A stretch of DNA of 64,000 bases from Dendrolimus kikuchii (taxonomy: Eukaryota; Arthropoda; Insecta; Lepidoptera; Lasiocampidae), in assembly GCA_019925095.2 (NCBI GenBank), contig CM034411.1:14756001-14820000 (forward strand). The letters are read 5' to 3'. A program made the position numbers and the translations under genes. The notes beneath the pieces were generated by a model. The model ran no database searches. It worked only from the letters and a program-made list of their open reading frames with translations, and was not told the DNA's origin. Shown here in pieces: positions 21,420 through 33,487 of this stretch (positions are counted from its first letter, which is position 1; the number at the start of each line of letters is the position of its first letter).

Positions 21420-23040
21420 AGTCTCTAACTACGCCAATTAAAAACATTGCGAACTGGTTACGTGCGTGAAGAATATCGCCTATAACCTCATTAGAGCGCT
21501 ACTCATTTTCGTCATCGAAAACAGCTGACTTACCACCTGCGGCACTCAGAGTATAAATAATTATTAATTTAATGATTAGTTAAACTTAATATCAGGGGTT
21601 ATTCCCAACTCAAACCATTTTAAAACTAGCATTTAAAAAAATGAGATTTTGTGTACGGTCTTACCAAAAGTCATTGTTGAAAAAACGAAAAAATTACATA
21701 TTTAAGCGGTACTTTTTATCCAGGGAATCCCGCGGGAATTTTCCTGGGAATGGTTTAAAGTGACCGTGTTGAAAAAAAGTTTAGAATCCGATGCGATTTT
21801 TTAATTGATTTCGTAAGTTTAATTATATATTACATATATATTTCCAAAATCATTATTTTCACATTTCAATAACCATTTCATAACATATTATGTACTAATA
21901 TTAAATTAAATTGTTCAAAATATATATCTTTTGTCTATTCTTTGTTTCATGTTGTTCTAATTATAAATAATATGAAAATTATAAATGTTCATTAGTAAAT
22001 TTTTTTTCTTCTGTGAAGGTGACGTTATTAGCACTAACGGAAGACCAGCGTTGGTTGTTATCAACCAGCATTTGCTGAGTCATATAGGGCCTGTTTAGAG
22101 TTAACTTTTGGCTTTTATTAAACTGCTTATGTATAATTTCTATTTTAAATAACTCTAAATAAACATTCTTTTATTTTCTTTAATTACAGCATAATTTATG
22201 AACTATTGATTTAGTAAAAAAAAAACAAAGACATTGAAACTAAAATACATTATGTAGCAGATCACTGCCAACGGGGAGCGTGCTCAGAAGGCTGGCTGTA
22301 TTGCCACGCTGTATGGTAATACTTACTTTGAACTATATATATATATATATATAATTAAAAGCAAAACCGGCTAAGGAGAAAAAAATAGATTTAAAATTTG
22401 CCTTAAAACAACTGAATTGATAACAGAAAGAATTATGACGATGTGTCATTTTCGTAAATTAAAAGTTTTAAATGGTCAAATTGTTTTTTTTTTTTAATTA
22501 ATAACTTCAATATTTATAATTTTATAACTTCATTCGTTTCAGCAATAGGCGACACAGGTACTAAACATAATACGCGAATTCTCTTTACACTACAATAAAG
22601 CAATATTTTAATACTTGAAAATAATACAATATCCAAGTATAATATAATATAACAGCCCATATTACAAGTAGGTATTCTTTTACCAATTATATGCAAAAAA
22701 TATGTAGGCGTAATCTTTTGTATGTACCATCTTTTTATGCAATAAATGATTTCAATTGAATTACCTCCTGTTAACGCTGAACAAAAACATCGCGATTATT
22801 CATGTGTCAAATCCTCTAGTATGCCATACTGTCCATTCCCATCAATGTTATTTATTTTAGGTTAATTTCTGCCTTACCCATGAAAAAAGTTTACTTCTGT
22901 TTTGATACGTAGATGACTTAGTCCTGCGCACACCATATTACGATTCATGAATTTTTTAAGATTCAAAAGGTACACAGTATATACGAAGAGTTTTTGAAAA
23001 TTTGTAAAATGGTGAAAAGTAATTGCATTAATGTATGCCA
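21420..23040. other. AT-rich intergenic stretch with one LINE remnant
   Basis: No gene seen. A type D LINE tail remnant lies at 22257-22325 on the minus strand (IQRGNTASLLSTLPVGSDL). The block 21690-21790 resembles the 'cgggaattttc' repeat family P. The rest is unassigned. Confidence 0.5.
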
Positions 23041-23042
23041 TA

Positions 23043-23440
23043 CTAAATAAGCGCGGTAATTTATTAGATTTTTATTATTCCGACGTTTCGGCCATTTTAT
23101 AGTAACAGTCACGGAAGGCAAAGATGTCAAGTGTGAATAGTCAGATAGTCAGAGTATTGTTAAAGTTTTATTTAACCTACTGCCAACTTGTTCATATTAG
23201 TTATTTAGTTTTATTTTTTTAAGGTTATTTGTGCTATGGGAGCCTAATCTAATTTACCACCGCTTCGCAACATGTTGTGGTTTGAAGAGAAGAAGCGGCG
23301 CAAGAAATTCTTCAGCAACATTTATTAAAGCTAGGAAGCTTTAATAATTTTATATAATATTAAAATGGGTAAAAAAGATAAAAAAGAAAAAACCGCTAAA
23401 ACGTAGTTTTATTACGTGTACTAGTCGCGAAAACTTAAGA
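23043..23440 (-). mobile_element. Family F long-TIR element
   Basis: 'gcgcggtaatttattagatt' and 'ttccgacgtttcggccattt' at the left, 'accgctaaaacgtagtttta' and 'agtcgcgaaaacttaag' at the right. The interior is inverted relative to the 17733 copy, including 'ccgcttcgcaacatgttgtg' and 'gaagcggcgcaagaaa'. Confidence 0.65.
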
Positions 23441-23557
23441 AAGTATAATCTATACCAGTCATGATTTATGCAAAATGTGAGATACACAAACAAAATACAC
23501 GTGTCAAAGACCCACTAAACTTTTTAATATATTAAGATGACCAACAAAATGTATTTT

Positions 23558-23815
23558 TTGCAGGACAGGACAGGAGTACAGCGGACAGGCCGACAGTCCA
23601 CCTCATCGAGAGTGGTTACCGGCGCCTATGGACATTTGCAACACGAAAGGCGCTACCAAAACGCTACCTCTGATCACAATTCAAGGTTGTTATGGCGGTA
23701 TACTTTAGACCAGGTAGCCATTCAGACGGGCAAATTCCCTTCCACCTGGATGAGGGGTGTTTTGTCACCTCTTACAACAGGCCGCTCGGCCGCACGAGTC
23801 TCTTCGTACGGCTAA
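23558..23815 (-). mobile_element. Family A copy, old and diverged
   Basis: Recognisable order 'ggacaggccgacagtccacc', 'gcgcctatggacatttgcaa', 'caaggttgttatggcg' and 'cctcttacaacaggccg', with many substitutions and deletions. Confidence 0.7.
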
Positions 23816-24912
23816 AAGCGTATGATATACAAAGTCGTACACCACGTAATAAAAATGCACTTAAAAACATTTTAATGTAATAAAATTACCAACAAAATAT
23901 AATATTACGCTTGCTTAAGTTCCGTCGTCAATTTGTGATTATAAGATAACACTATATCTTGTTCTTAGATTAACCAGTAAACATCGTAAAAAATCGTCCT
24001 ACATGACTTTTCATCATAATAGTCATCTGAGTAATCGCAATGAGTCATCCCGGAAAAGTGAAAGGACATAAAAAAACAAAATGGCCGACGCCTACGATTG
24101 AATAATGTACTACGCAAATTCGAATTGAACCATAATAATAATATTTATTAATTGCTTCTACAACAAAATATAACATAAGTAATTGCTAGAAAAGGTTCGT
24201 AATGACTACAAATTGGTGAGGCCTGGTGTCAATAAAAGGAATAATCCTATATGACTGATCACCAGCCTCTCTCTCCCCGGAAAAATGTAGGTATATTACA
24301 CAACTAGTTAATCGATTATAATCAGAGATACAATGTATTGAGTGTAAATTGATGTGTGTGTGTATATATATGTATGTATATATTGTACGTAAATGTGTGT
24401 GTGTGTGTGTAAAAATATGAAAGTATGTATAAATGTAAACTATTATCTAAATAATGAAGACGTATGCGAAAATAAAGGAAAATGGAAGGAACATACTGTT
24501 TTTTTTTTAGTTTCTTTATATGTTTGAAACTTAATAGCTATTAAAGCCTTATATATTTTTCTTGTTTAAATTAATTTTATTATAATTTCTCAAACTACAA
24601 AATATCAAATTGCATGCAGTGTTTGACTATAATTAATTACTGCATTTGTCATGTTTTTTTTTTATAAAGCTATGTACAACATCTTTGGTATTAGTCCGAG
24701 TTGGTAAACCAAATTTTAAAAAAAGTCATATGATGCCGACTCCAAATAACTGGGACAAGGTAAAAGAAATGAAAAGCCATGGTAAGTGGGTAACCATTTC
24801 GGGTCTCAAAAAAAACATGGATTCGCATTCATTTTCGCATATAGTTACAATTATCACGAGCTGACGGTTAAGGAAACATCGCGATGACACCTACACGTCG
24901 AGATTACCGATA

Positions 24913-25190
24913 TGTCAAATTCAAATTCAATTCGAAATTCAAATTCAAAAGTTTTTATTCAAAATAAGTTCCACTGGAGAACACTTTTTGAAGGTCATAC
25001 ATGTAAGTTAAAATTTAATTTTTACTTCCTATTCTATGTACACTGCTTCGCAACGTGTTGATGCTGTAAAGGAGAAGAAGCGGCAAGAAACTCCCCAGCA
25101 ACACGTCTGGCTAAATATTGTTTTTCTTTATATTTCATATTCTATTTATATCTCAAATTCTTTTTTTTATAAGTTTTGTACAGAAGTATG
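24913..25190 (-). repeat. Interspersed repeat family E
   Basis: 'attcaaattcaaaagttttt', 'aataagttccactgg', 'acactttttgaaggtcatac' and 'aggagaagaagcggcaagaa' recur in inverted form at 53160-53410. Part of the core is also shared with family F ('gaagaagcggc'). Confidence 0.6.
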
Positions 25191-25199
25191 TTACAGAAT

Positions 25200-25670
25200 T
25201 ACTTTTTGAAGAATTAATGGAGTTGTAGCAAACAATGCATACTCAATAGGACTAAGACAATAAAAGGAAAGAAAAATAATGTCAGGGGATTGGAGTACCG
25301 TACCTCCTCCCAACAATGACGTAATGGAACCGGCTTGAGGTAGGGGATCTCCCCGTCGAACTATACCGTGGGCGTTTGGGTACTTGGCCCCAGGGGCATC
25401 GCCTCTTGAGATGCATGCGTCGAGGCGACGCGGCAAGATACGCCTCACCAGACATGGCGGAATGCCTGTAGGTTTAGTAGGTAGTCCAATGGGCGGCATC
25501 TCACAACTCCTTCCAGAGGGAAGGTGTGTGACATACCCCTCGCTGACTTACTCCAATGTCCAAAAAACCTATCAGTCGTAGGACTGCATGTGACAAGTGA
25601 AAACTTTGTCTGAGCGTGACGGTCACGCGAGGTCAGCTTTTTTCTCCAGCCCAAAACCGACCAACATGCC
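25200..25670. other. GC-richer block, probably repeat-derived, unassigned
   Basis: Between 25290 and 25660 the base composition rises sharply ('ggggatctccccgtcg', 'gcatgcgtcgaggcgacgcg', 'ccagagggaaggtgtgtgac'). Open frames occur on both strands but none resembles a known protein, and only this copy is in the window. It may be a LINE untranslated region. Confidence 0.3.
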
Positions 25671-26714
25671 TAAAGAAATATTCACTTCAAAAGTGGATTT
25701 ATAATCCGGGAGACGTAATCATTCTCCGGGATAAAAAATATATTACGTTCATCATCGGTACCGAAATTACGTATGTACAGAATTTAATGAAAATCGAGTC
25801 AGTCGCAGGGCCGAGAATGTGGATACTAAAAATATAGCTACAGAGTTAATCCCTAATTTTGATGGTCATTAGTGGTATACCACTTTTCTCTTTTAGCTTT
25901 TATTTATAATGCTCACAATCGATTTGGATATTTTATACATATTTATGAGTTTAAATAACATAAATATACGTGACATTGCTTAAACTGTATTATCTACTTG
26001 AAGCAATACAATATTTTATTGCTTTACGCAAATCATTAGAAGTAAAATAATTTTGTTTTATTTGTTTATTACTTTTTTTAAAGATTTGTCTTGAAATACA
26101 CGATATATATTATACCACCATCGTAGAAATCGAAAGAATTAAAAAAGTAAAGACCTAGGTTAGTGTTACACTCGTTAAATATTAAAAATAATATAGAAAA
26201 TTAATTACAGTACACTATGTAACCTTCGTAAAATCACTTAAAATTTTCACTTATCAAAAATTTAATTGATTTTAGCTATTGTATTTTGTTTGAAAAAGTC
26301 CGTTTTTGTTTTTTTATTTTATTATTATTTTATGACCCACACACGGCGCGAGCTCAAATCGTACTAACTAAAATAAACTGAAGCGTGGTTACATAACGCG
26401 AAAAGCTCAGTGTAGCGTAGGTGTGACATGAATCAGGCGTTTTCCCGGACATGTCTTGTTAATGTATAATTGCTCTTTGCAACGATTGAAGCAAACCTCT
26501 TCGATCATTTCCTAGATCTGTAACAAGAATTATAAGAATACGTAAGCAATGGTAATTGCAAGGCCCCCGTCTCCGCGCTTGCCTTAGCCAGCCGACACGG
26601 AGTGGAGATCGCTAGAGCTAAGACGCAAGCTCCAGGGGTGGAAGTAATAAATGACATAACGTCAGAAGTAGCTTCAGTGAACCTGCAGCTTACCTCTCGA
26701 CACCTCTTAGCCAC

Positions 26715-27018
26715 TCACATCCATGTGCCCCTCGCCGATCTTGGCATTTTTAGGGGCCCATGCAAGGAGTGGCGAATCACCGTCTGTCCATTTTTTCCAT
26801 GTCCCTTGAATATTGCGACGGGCAGACGCTATAGTCCCCAATCGGTAACTCCACTAGCAGATCATCCCAATAGCCCGGTACCCTTTGTTCTCATTCCCTA
26901 CAATAGTTCTACACTTACCGGGGCTTCCCCTTGGGTGCATTTTTATATGGTGTAGACAGGGACAATCGCCGGTCTCTATGTTTTGGCCTTCCCATGGCCC
27001 CACCCCTTCCAAACGTCC
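26715..27018 (+). mobile_element. Family G retroposon-like repeat
   Basis: Matches the complement of 44081-44392: 'ccatgtcccttgaatattgc', 'gacgggcagacgctatagtc', 'ccggggcttccccttgggtg', 'ggacaatcgccggtct' and 'ccttcccatggccccac'. The 44081 copy starts with a T-run, so in this orientation the family would end near 'cgtccgggc' plus an A tail, which this copy has lost. Confidence 0.65.
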
Positions 27019-27019
27019 G

Positions 27020-28950
27020 GGCTATTTTTATGGACAGTGGTCTGCCAGAATGTATTACAAAAGTTGTTACAGTGATAAGTTAATGTCCTATATATTCTAC
27101 CATTTTCAAAGTGTGCAACAAATAATAATTCCAAATTAATTTTATGTTTGTCATGTACATTATTTGAAAATGATAAAACAGTAAATGACCACAAAAATAA
27201 TTTACAGTAGCAGAAAGCTAAAATACTAATGCTCCACTAGACCAGAGATAATGTTAGAGTTGGAAAAATCTTTGAAGAAAAGATTGTGCTATCCCTTCGT
27301 TATTTTTTATTGAAGTACATAATTTAAAATTATTTTCTATACAAATATTAGAATATTTTGTCTATGGCATTATACAATGAGATTTTACAACAGTCAGTGT
27401 TATTGTCTATGTCACACGGATAAAGCCAAGGATTGAATGCGTTATCCAAGATGCGACATTGTTTATGACGTCAAACAATGACAAATAACTTATGCATATA
27501 CACTAATGACTCTATAAGTAAGTCGCATTTGGTAATAGTCACTATAAGCTGGAGCAGGAGCGTGGGAATAAATAAATTAATGGACAGGTAAACACACGCA
27601 TTGTATAAGCAAATCTAGGATCAACCCATAAGACCCAGTTTGGAGTAAAGTAGTAATAGAAAGTTCGTTTATGAATTCTTTTCTGTTGGTATCAAATGTG
27701 AGATATCTGCATTCTAGTGAATTGAGGAGGTCACCCGTTAGACAACTAGACCATAAAGGCCGTCATACCATACTTTTATATGAAAAGCAAAGTAGGTAAA
27801 GTATTGTATAGAAGGAAAAAGCGTTTAGTACAACTTGTAATGTGAACAATATTTCTTTCCATAATAAAAGACTTGATCAATGATCAGTCCAGGACAATAG
27901 GTGTAAGGCCGATTGCCGAGATAGGCTTGTTCCATCAGGCCGGTGAGTATACATAGCCGACCTCATAGTTGTAACTAGTCAGAATGTGAGGCAAGGAATT
28001 TCCTTTAGTCATCAATCAACTGTTGCTTGTTCACTGCTTAACATAAGTGTTTTATCAGAGTAAAAAATATTAATAATCTTGGAAATATCAAAATTATATT
28101 CTAAAAAAATATTTAATATCTCAAATAAATTTGAGCTATTTAAACACCACTATTTTCGCGGGCTTTTGATGACGTCACAGTTCATTCTCAGGCTGCGTTC
28201 CACTTGAAACTCACAACGTTGAACATGCCATTCCACATGACGACCACGGTCGTTATGGTCGCGGAGAAAACGTCACTTATGATGCTAGAATCATAAACGT
28301 GGTAAAATCAATACCTTTATTTCAGTTTTTAGCTCCCCCTAACCTATTTCCCTATTCCATTCTTCTATCCCATCCTCTTTACGCCGCGCCTCCTATATAA
28401 TTCTAAAGCTTGGCAACCCGTTGGCTTCACACCTAATGTGGCAACATCTTTAGGCGACGATAACCACTTTCCATTGCTGGGCCGTCTGCACGTTGCGAAC
28501 TTTGTACAAATAAATTATTTTAATACAGCATCCATAGCTTTAACGAAAACATATACACAGTGAACAGGTTTGTCCGCACGCGTGCAGACAGCACGGCCAC
28601 CCCACTTGGACGTGCTCTCTGCCAGAGTCTAATTTGGTCTCGCGCGCCGCGCACAGCTTTATTTCGCCATTCCACGTAAGAGAACCTATAAACAATGATT
28701 TTAGTTAGTACAATTGTTTGTTAAAAACAGGATTAACACTAAAGCCATGCATGGGAGACAAGACGGTGGTCCAATGTCTAATGGAGGGCCAATAATCCCC
28801 CTCCTAAACCATCCATCATCACTATCACCAACAGAAAAATTTTCAACAACAATTCCCAATCAACACATTGTCACAACACATACACAATAAATTATAACAC
28901 CACACAAAGTCACAAACACACAACCAACAATAAAATTTACACACATAACC
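27020..28950. other. Intergenic stretch, nothing firmly recognised
   Basis: No gene is supported. A SINE/LINE tail fragment lies at 28413-28485 ('gcaacccgttggcttcacac', 'taggcgacgataaccactttcc', 'gggccgtctgcacg'), related to that at 1622-1692. A CRE-like palindrome (gatgacgtcac) at about 28168 is probably chance. Confidence 0.45.
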
Positions 28951-29205
28951 TTTTTTTTTGGCCAGGGGAAATCCGTTTGAGGACTAAGCCGCGACAGGCA
29001 CAAAAGCCTGGGGGGATGTTCGCGACCCGTGTTAGTGTGGGATTCGCCAGATCGGGGGTGGCACTAGCGTGCCCGGTCAGAACCGGTGCCACTCCCCAGT
29101 TAGGGATACCCACTAAAACCCCTGGGTGTTCCGTCCTGCGCCTTATGCCAGGCCTACGTGAATGCTGGATTCCCAACTCCGCGTGTCCTGGCAGGCGTGG
29201 GCCCC
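28951..29205 (-). mobile_element. Family B retroposon, cut by the copia insertion
   Basis: Poly-T-led (poly-A on the minus strand), matching 4596-4860: 'ggccaggggaaatccg', 'gattcgccagatcggg', 'gggatacccactaaaacccc', 'gtcctggcaggcgtgggccc'. It stops exactly where the copia 5' LTR begins. The remaining roughly 170 bp expected from the 4596 copy are not found to the right of the copia element. Confidence 0.75.
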
Positions 29206-29399
29206 TGTGAAGACATACAACCTCCACACAAGCCTTATGTCTTTAAGATATTTATCGTTGCTTAGCAACTTCCTGTTTAGAAGACTAAATTCTATCTTCT
29301 GTCTAAAATACCAAATTAATATTTCCTCTTTGTAAATTATTCTACTAATAATAAAACAACTGCATGTTTAAAAGATTCGTTTATTGTATTAATTTCACA
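29206..29399 (+). repeat. copia 5' LTR
   Basis: 194 bp, TG...CA, starting 'tgtgaagacatacaacctcc' and ending 'attgtattaatttcaca'. It contains a polyadenylation signal (aataaa at about 29352). It is directly followed by the primer binding site. The first 168 bp match the 3' LTR with a single difference (A at 29307, G at 33589). Confidence 0.9.
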
Positions 29400-29412
29400 T
29401 GGTAGCAGAGCG
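29400..29412 (+). promoter_or_regulatory. Primer binding site (initiator tRNA-Met type)
   Basis: 'tggtagcagagcg' abuts the 5' LTR. The first 11 bases complement the 3' end expected for initiator tRNA-Met (...CTCTGCTACCA), the usual primer of many copia-type elements. The tRNA sequence is from general knowledge. Confidence 0.8.
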
Positions 29413-29478
29413 AAAAAACGGAAAATGTTTTAAATTATAATTCTAAAACAAAAACAAAAATACGAAATCTAATAGAAA

Positions 29479-32400
29479 ATGTCAGTTGTAAAAGTGGAAT
29501 GTTTGGGAAAAGATAACTATGATACGTGGTGTATCCATGCAAAAGCATATCTAATTAAAAATAAACTATGGAAATATGTAAAAGAAATCCCAAAAGCAAG
29601 CGCGACACAAGATGAGATTGAAAATGATGAAATGGCGAAATCGGAGCTGCTGTTGCTAATTGCACCTTCGGAGCTGAAACAGGTCAAAAACTGTAAGTAC
29701 GCCAGAGATGTATGGATGACTCTCGAATCAATATATGCAAGTAAGGGTCCCGCCAGAAAGGCTACCCTACTGAAACAATTAATATTAGCAAAACTGGAAG
29801 AAGGAAGTGATGTTCGTGAGCATATGAAGAAGATTATGGATATAGTAGATAAACTAAAAGATATGGATATTACTATCAATAGTGATCTACTGTCAATTAT
29901 GATACTATACAGCCTGTCTTCGGAATATGAAAATTTTCGAACTGCAATCGAATCTCAAGACTCACTGCCAGATCCTGAAAAACTTAAAATAAAAATTATT
30001 GAAGAGAGTGATGCACGTCGTCGTGATATTCCTAGTACGAGTACATTAAATGGAACTGAAGAATGTTTACACAATTTTTGTAAAATCTGTAAAAAGAAGG
30101 GTCATGATGCCTCAAAGTGCTGGTCAAGGAATAAAAAACGAAGTAAGACAAATAATAAGCCAAACAACAGCACCAATAAAGCTAATAAAATTGAAACGAA
30201 CTTACACAGTTCCTATCTTGTAAATGATAAAGCGCAAAAATATTGGATATTAGACAGTGGATGTACCTCACATATGACTTTTTCGGATAAGCCCTTTACT
30301 AATATAAAAAGTATTTCAAAAACCCTTAATCTTGCCTCTAAAGATAAAACTGCTGAAATTATAGGGTCAGGGCATGCTGAAATAGAGATTGGAGATAGAA
30401 AATTTGGGATAACTGATGCACTTTATGTGCCAAGCTTATGTGCTAATCTTCTATCTGTTGGAAAAATAACAGATAAAGGACATACTGTCCTATTCACTAA
30501 GAAGAAAGCAATAATTAAAAATCACAAGCGAAAGGTACTAATGCAAGCGGTACGAGAAGACGATGGTCTATATTATCTTCATACCAATAATAACAATGTT
30601 GACAGACAAAGAGCCAATGCTGTGGAAAGAATTAATGATGAACCAGAAAAGAATAAATCGGCTGATATCAATGAATGGCATTCTAAAATGGGACATATGA
30701 ACGAGAGAGACTTGAAGCTTGCTCTAAAGAATGAAAGCCTTATTGGACTGAACTTTGATAAAAATAGTTCATTAGGAGAATGCGAAATTTGCATAGAAGC
30801 AAAGCTAAGTAGAGTTCCTAGCAAGTCAAGTTCTCAGAATGTGGCACGTACGACTCAACGTCTTGAGATTGTGCACAGTGACGTCTGTGGACCATTTAGA
30901 AAACCATCTCTCAATGGCAATAAGTATATGGTAACTTTTATTGATGACTATAGTAGATACTGCCGAGTATACTTTATTAAAAACAAAAATGAAGTATTAC
31001 AAAAATTCATTGACTACAAAGCAGAAGTAGAGAACTTCACAGGAAATAAAATCAAATGTATCCAAAGCGATAATGGTACTGAATACCGAAATTTGAAGTT
31101 CGACGCATTTCTAAAAGAAAATGGCATAGCAAGAAGACTAACTGCTCCATACACTCCACATCAGAATGGAATAGCTGAAAGGAAAAATAGAACCTTAATA
31201 GAAAAAGCAAGATGCATGATGTTGGAATCAAAAGCACCAATGTGTTTATGGGCAGAGGCAGTCTATACTGCAAACTATTTGTCAAATCGAAGTGTCAACC
31301 AGAGTATTGAAAATGAAACACCCTTTCAGAGATGGGTAGGCAGGAAACCCTGCGTAAATCACTTATATGTTTTTGGTGCTAAGACATTTATTCTAAAGAA
31401 AAGGAAAAATGAGCACAAATTTGCTTCAAAGGCAATTCCTGGTATGTTCACCGGTTACTCTGAAGTCTCAAAAGCTTTTAGGATATACGTTCCATCAAAG
31501 AAACAAATCTTTGTATCTAAAGATGTTCGTATTCTGAAGAAAATGTTTTACAAAGACAATGAAAATGTGACTTCCATTCCTTTTGAAGAATACAATAAAC
31601 AGTCAAATGAGGCTGAAAATAAAGAGCAAGAAATAGAAATTTATTTCGATAATTTAGACAAAAACATCAGTAGACAGCAAGCACAACAAGACAATGCAAT
31701 TGTAAACTCTACTGAGGCTGAAAATAACGAGCTATTTCATGACACGGAAATTGAGGATAATGATGAAAGTCTTAATGATCCAAACGATACACGTGAAGAG
31801 GATATGAATATCGAGGCAACTTCAAATGATCCAGAAGAACGAAGGACATACAATCTTCGTGATAGATCACAGATTGATCTGCCCAAAAATTTTGAAGATT
31901 ATGTCATGGCAGTCATGGATGTGGATAATGAGACAGAACCTCAAACGTTTAAAGATGCCATGAATAGTAAAGATAAGTCCAAATGGTTGGAGGCAATGCA
32001 GAGTGAAATAAACTCATTGCATGAAATGCAAACTTGGGAAGTTATCGACTTACCTAAAAATCGTAAACCACTACCATGCAAGTGGGTCTACAAAATTAAA
32101 AGGAATCCAGATGGTACCATAGAGCGCTATAAAGCCAGGTTAGTTGTAAAAGGCTTTTCACAAAAACCAGGCGTCGATTATCATAAGACTTTTAGTCCAG
32201 TAGTCCGCCTTAGTACTATTAGAGCTGTTTTAGGGGTAGCGGCTCAGGAGGACCTGGTACTTCAACAGTTCGATGTATCGACTGCGTTTCTAAATGGTGT
32301 TGTAAAAGAGGAAATCTTTATGAAGCAGCCAGAGGGATTCAATGATGGTACAAATAGAGTTTGTAAGCTTAAACGAAGTCTGTATGGACTAAAGCAAGCT

Positions 32401-33474
32401 CCTCTCTGCTGGAACGCATGTATAACAGAGTACCTCTTAAACTCAGGATTCAAACAAAGCACAAAAGATCCTTGTCTCTATATTCGTGAGCAAGTTTTGA
32501 TTGCGCTTTACGTAGATGACGGTTTGGTGGCCTCAACTAATGAAAATGCTGGAAGGAAGTTCATTGAAGAAATAGAAAAGAGATTTAAAATAACTACAAA
32601 ACCCGCTTCCTATTTTCTTGGACTAGAAATAAATAAAACCAAAGATGGTAGTATCACCTTAAACCAAAGATCCTATACAAAAAGGATACTTGAAAAATTT
32701 GGAATGGCTAACTGCAAATCCGCTCCAACGCCGGCTATAAAAGTTGGCAAAGATGAAGATATAGAAAACGAAAATGTAGATTCGTTTTTCCCGTATCGTC
32801 AAGCTGTGGGAGCCCTAGCATATTTAATGGTGGCTACAAGGCCAGATATAAGTTACGCTGTGAGCGTTGTATCAAGAAATCTAGAAAGTCCTACCAAGCA
32901 TGACGTAATGAGAGTTAAGCGAATTTTCAGGTACCTTCAGGGTACTTTAGACAAAGGACTTGTCTTCGCAAAAAGCCGGGACAAGAGACTGATAGGTTTC
33001 AGTGACGCTGATTACGGTGGCGACACAATGACGGGTCACTCAACGTCTGGGATGGTTTTCCTATTCTCTGGCCCTATCATGTGGAAAAGTCAGAAACAGC
33101 CAACTGTAGCTATTTCATCAACGGAAGCAGAACTTATAGCCTTGACAGAAACCGCAAGAGAAGCGTTATGGCTAAAAGAGCTTCTGGAGGAATTGACGGA
33201 GATAACGACTTTGAATGACAAAACGACAATTTATGTCGATAATGAGTCTGCTATTAAGTTGTCTCAGAACCCGCCTTATGAATTCCATAGAAGAACAAAA
33301 CATATCAGGCAAAAACATTTCTTCATTAGAGAATGCGTACAAAATGGAGACATTGCTATTAAACAAGTCTCCACAGAAATGCAGTTAGCAGACATGTTTA
33401 CTAAGCCATTGTTTGGACCAAGACTGAACATGCTAAGCAACAGAATTGGACTTCGAGATTTGTCCAAGTTCTAA
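29479..33474 (+). CDS. copia-type Gag-Pol polyprotein
   Basis: 1331 codons with no stop or frameshift, from ATG 80 nt after the LTR. Order seen: Gag region with a CCHC knuckle (C201, C204, H209, C214); aspartic protease DSG at 259-261; a pre-integrase zinc finger (H401, H406, C435, C438); integrase core with D468, D531, E567 (35-residue D-E spacing) and GIAERKNRT; a linker rich in Asn, Glu and Asp (about 690-800); reverse transcriptase from about 835 with CKWVYKIKRNPDG, KARLVVKGFSQ and catalytic YVDD at 1011-1014; RNase H with SDADYGG near 1175, STEAE near 1214 and YVDNESA near 1252. Protease-integrase-RT-RNase H order is diagnostic of copia rather than gypsy. The protein makes cDNA from the element RNA in virus-like particles and integrates it. 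All catalytic residues checked are present, so the enzyme could be functional even though this copy's 3' LTR is incomplete. Confidence 0.95.
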   Translation: MSVVKVECLGKDNYDTWCIHAKAYLIKNKLWKYVKEIPKASATQDEIENDEMAKSELLLLIAPSELKQVKNCKYARDVWMTLESIYASKGPARKATLLKQLILAKLEEGSDVREHMKKIMDIVDKLKDMDITINSDLLSIMILYSLSSEYENFRTAIESQDSLPDPEKLKIKIIEESDARRRDIPSTSTLNGTEECLHNFCKICKKKGHDASKCWSRNKKRSKTNNKPNNSTNKANKIETNLHSSYLVNDKAQKYWILDSGCTSHMTFSDKPFTNIKSISKTLNLASKDKTAEIIGSGHAEIEIGDRKFGITDALYVPSLCANLLSVGKITDKGHTVLFTKKKAIIKNHKRKVLMQAVREDDGLYYLHTNNNNVDRQRANAVERINDEPEKNKSADINEWHSKMGHMNERDLKLALKNESLIGLNFDKNSSLGECEICIEAKLSRVPSKSSSQNVARTTQRLEIVHSDVCGPFRKPSLNGNKYMVTFIDDYSRYCRVYFIKNKNEVLQKFIDYKAEVENFTGNKIKCIQSDNGTEYRNLKFDAFLKENGIARRLTAPYTPHQNGIAERKNRTLIEKARCMMLESKAPMCLWAEAVYTANYLSNRSVNQSIENETPFQRWVGRKPCVNHLYVFGAKTFILKKRKNEHKFASKAIPGMFTGYSEVSKAFRIYVPSKKQIFVSKDVRILKKMFYKDNENVTSIPFEEYNKQSNEAENKEQEIEIYFDNLDKNISRQQAQQDNAIVNSTEAENNELFHDTEIEDNDESLNDPNDTREEDMNIEATSNDPEERRTYNLRDRSQIDLPKNFEDYVMAVMDVDNETEPQTFKDAMNSKDKSKWLEAMQSEINSLHEMQTWEVIDLPKNRKPLPCKWVYKIKRNPDGTIERYKARLVVKGFSQKPGVDYHKTFSPVVRLSTIRAVLGVAAQEDLVLQQFDVSTAFLNGVVKEEIFMKQPEGFNDGTNRVCKLKRSLYGLKQAPLCWNACITEYLLNSGFKQSTKDPCLYIREQVLIALYVDDGLVASTNENAGRKFIEEIEKRFKITTKPASYFLGLEINKTKDGSITLNQRSYTKRILEKFGMANCKSAPTPAIKVGKDEDIENENVDSFFPYRQAVGALAYLMVATRPDISYAVSVVSRNLESPTKHDVMRVKRIFRYLQGTLDKGLVFAKSRDKRLIGFSDADYGGDTMTGHSTSGMVFLFSGPIMWKSQKQPTVAISSTEAELIALTETAREALWLKELLEELTEITTLNDKTTIYVDNESAIKLSQNPPYEFHRRTKHIRQKHFFIRECVQNGDIAIKQVSTEMQLADMFTKPLFGPRLNMLSNRIGLRDLSKF

Positions 33475-33487
33475 AAAGTAGCGTGGA

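Noticed and set aside
25191..25654. Minus-strand frames of 102 and 69 codons in a GC-rich block
   Set aside because: No recognisable motif, overlapping frames on both strands, and no splice context; kept only as an unassigned block.
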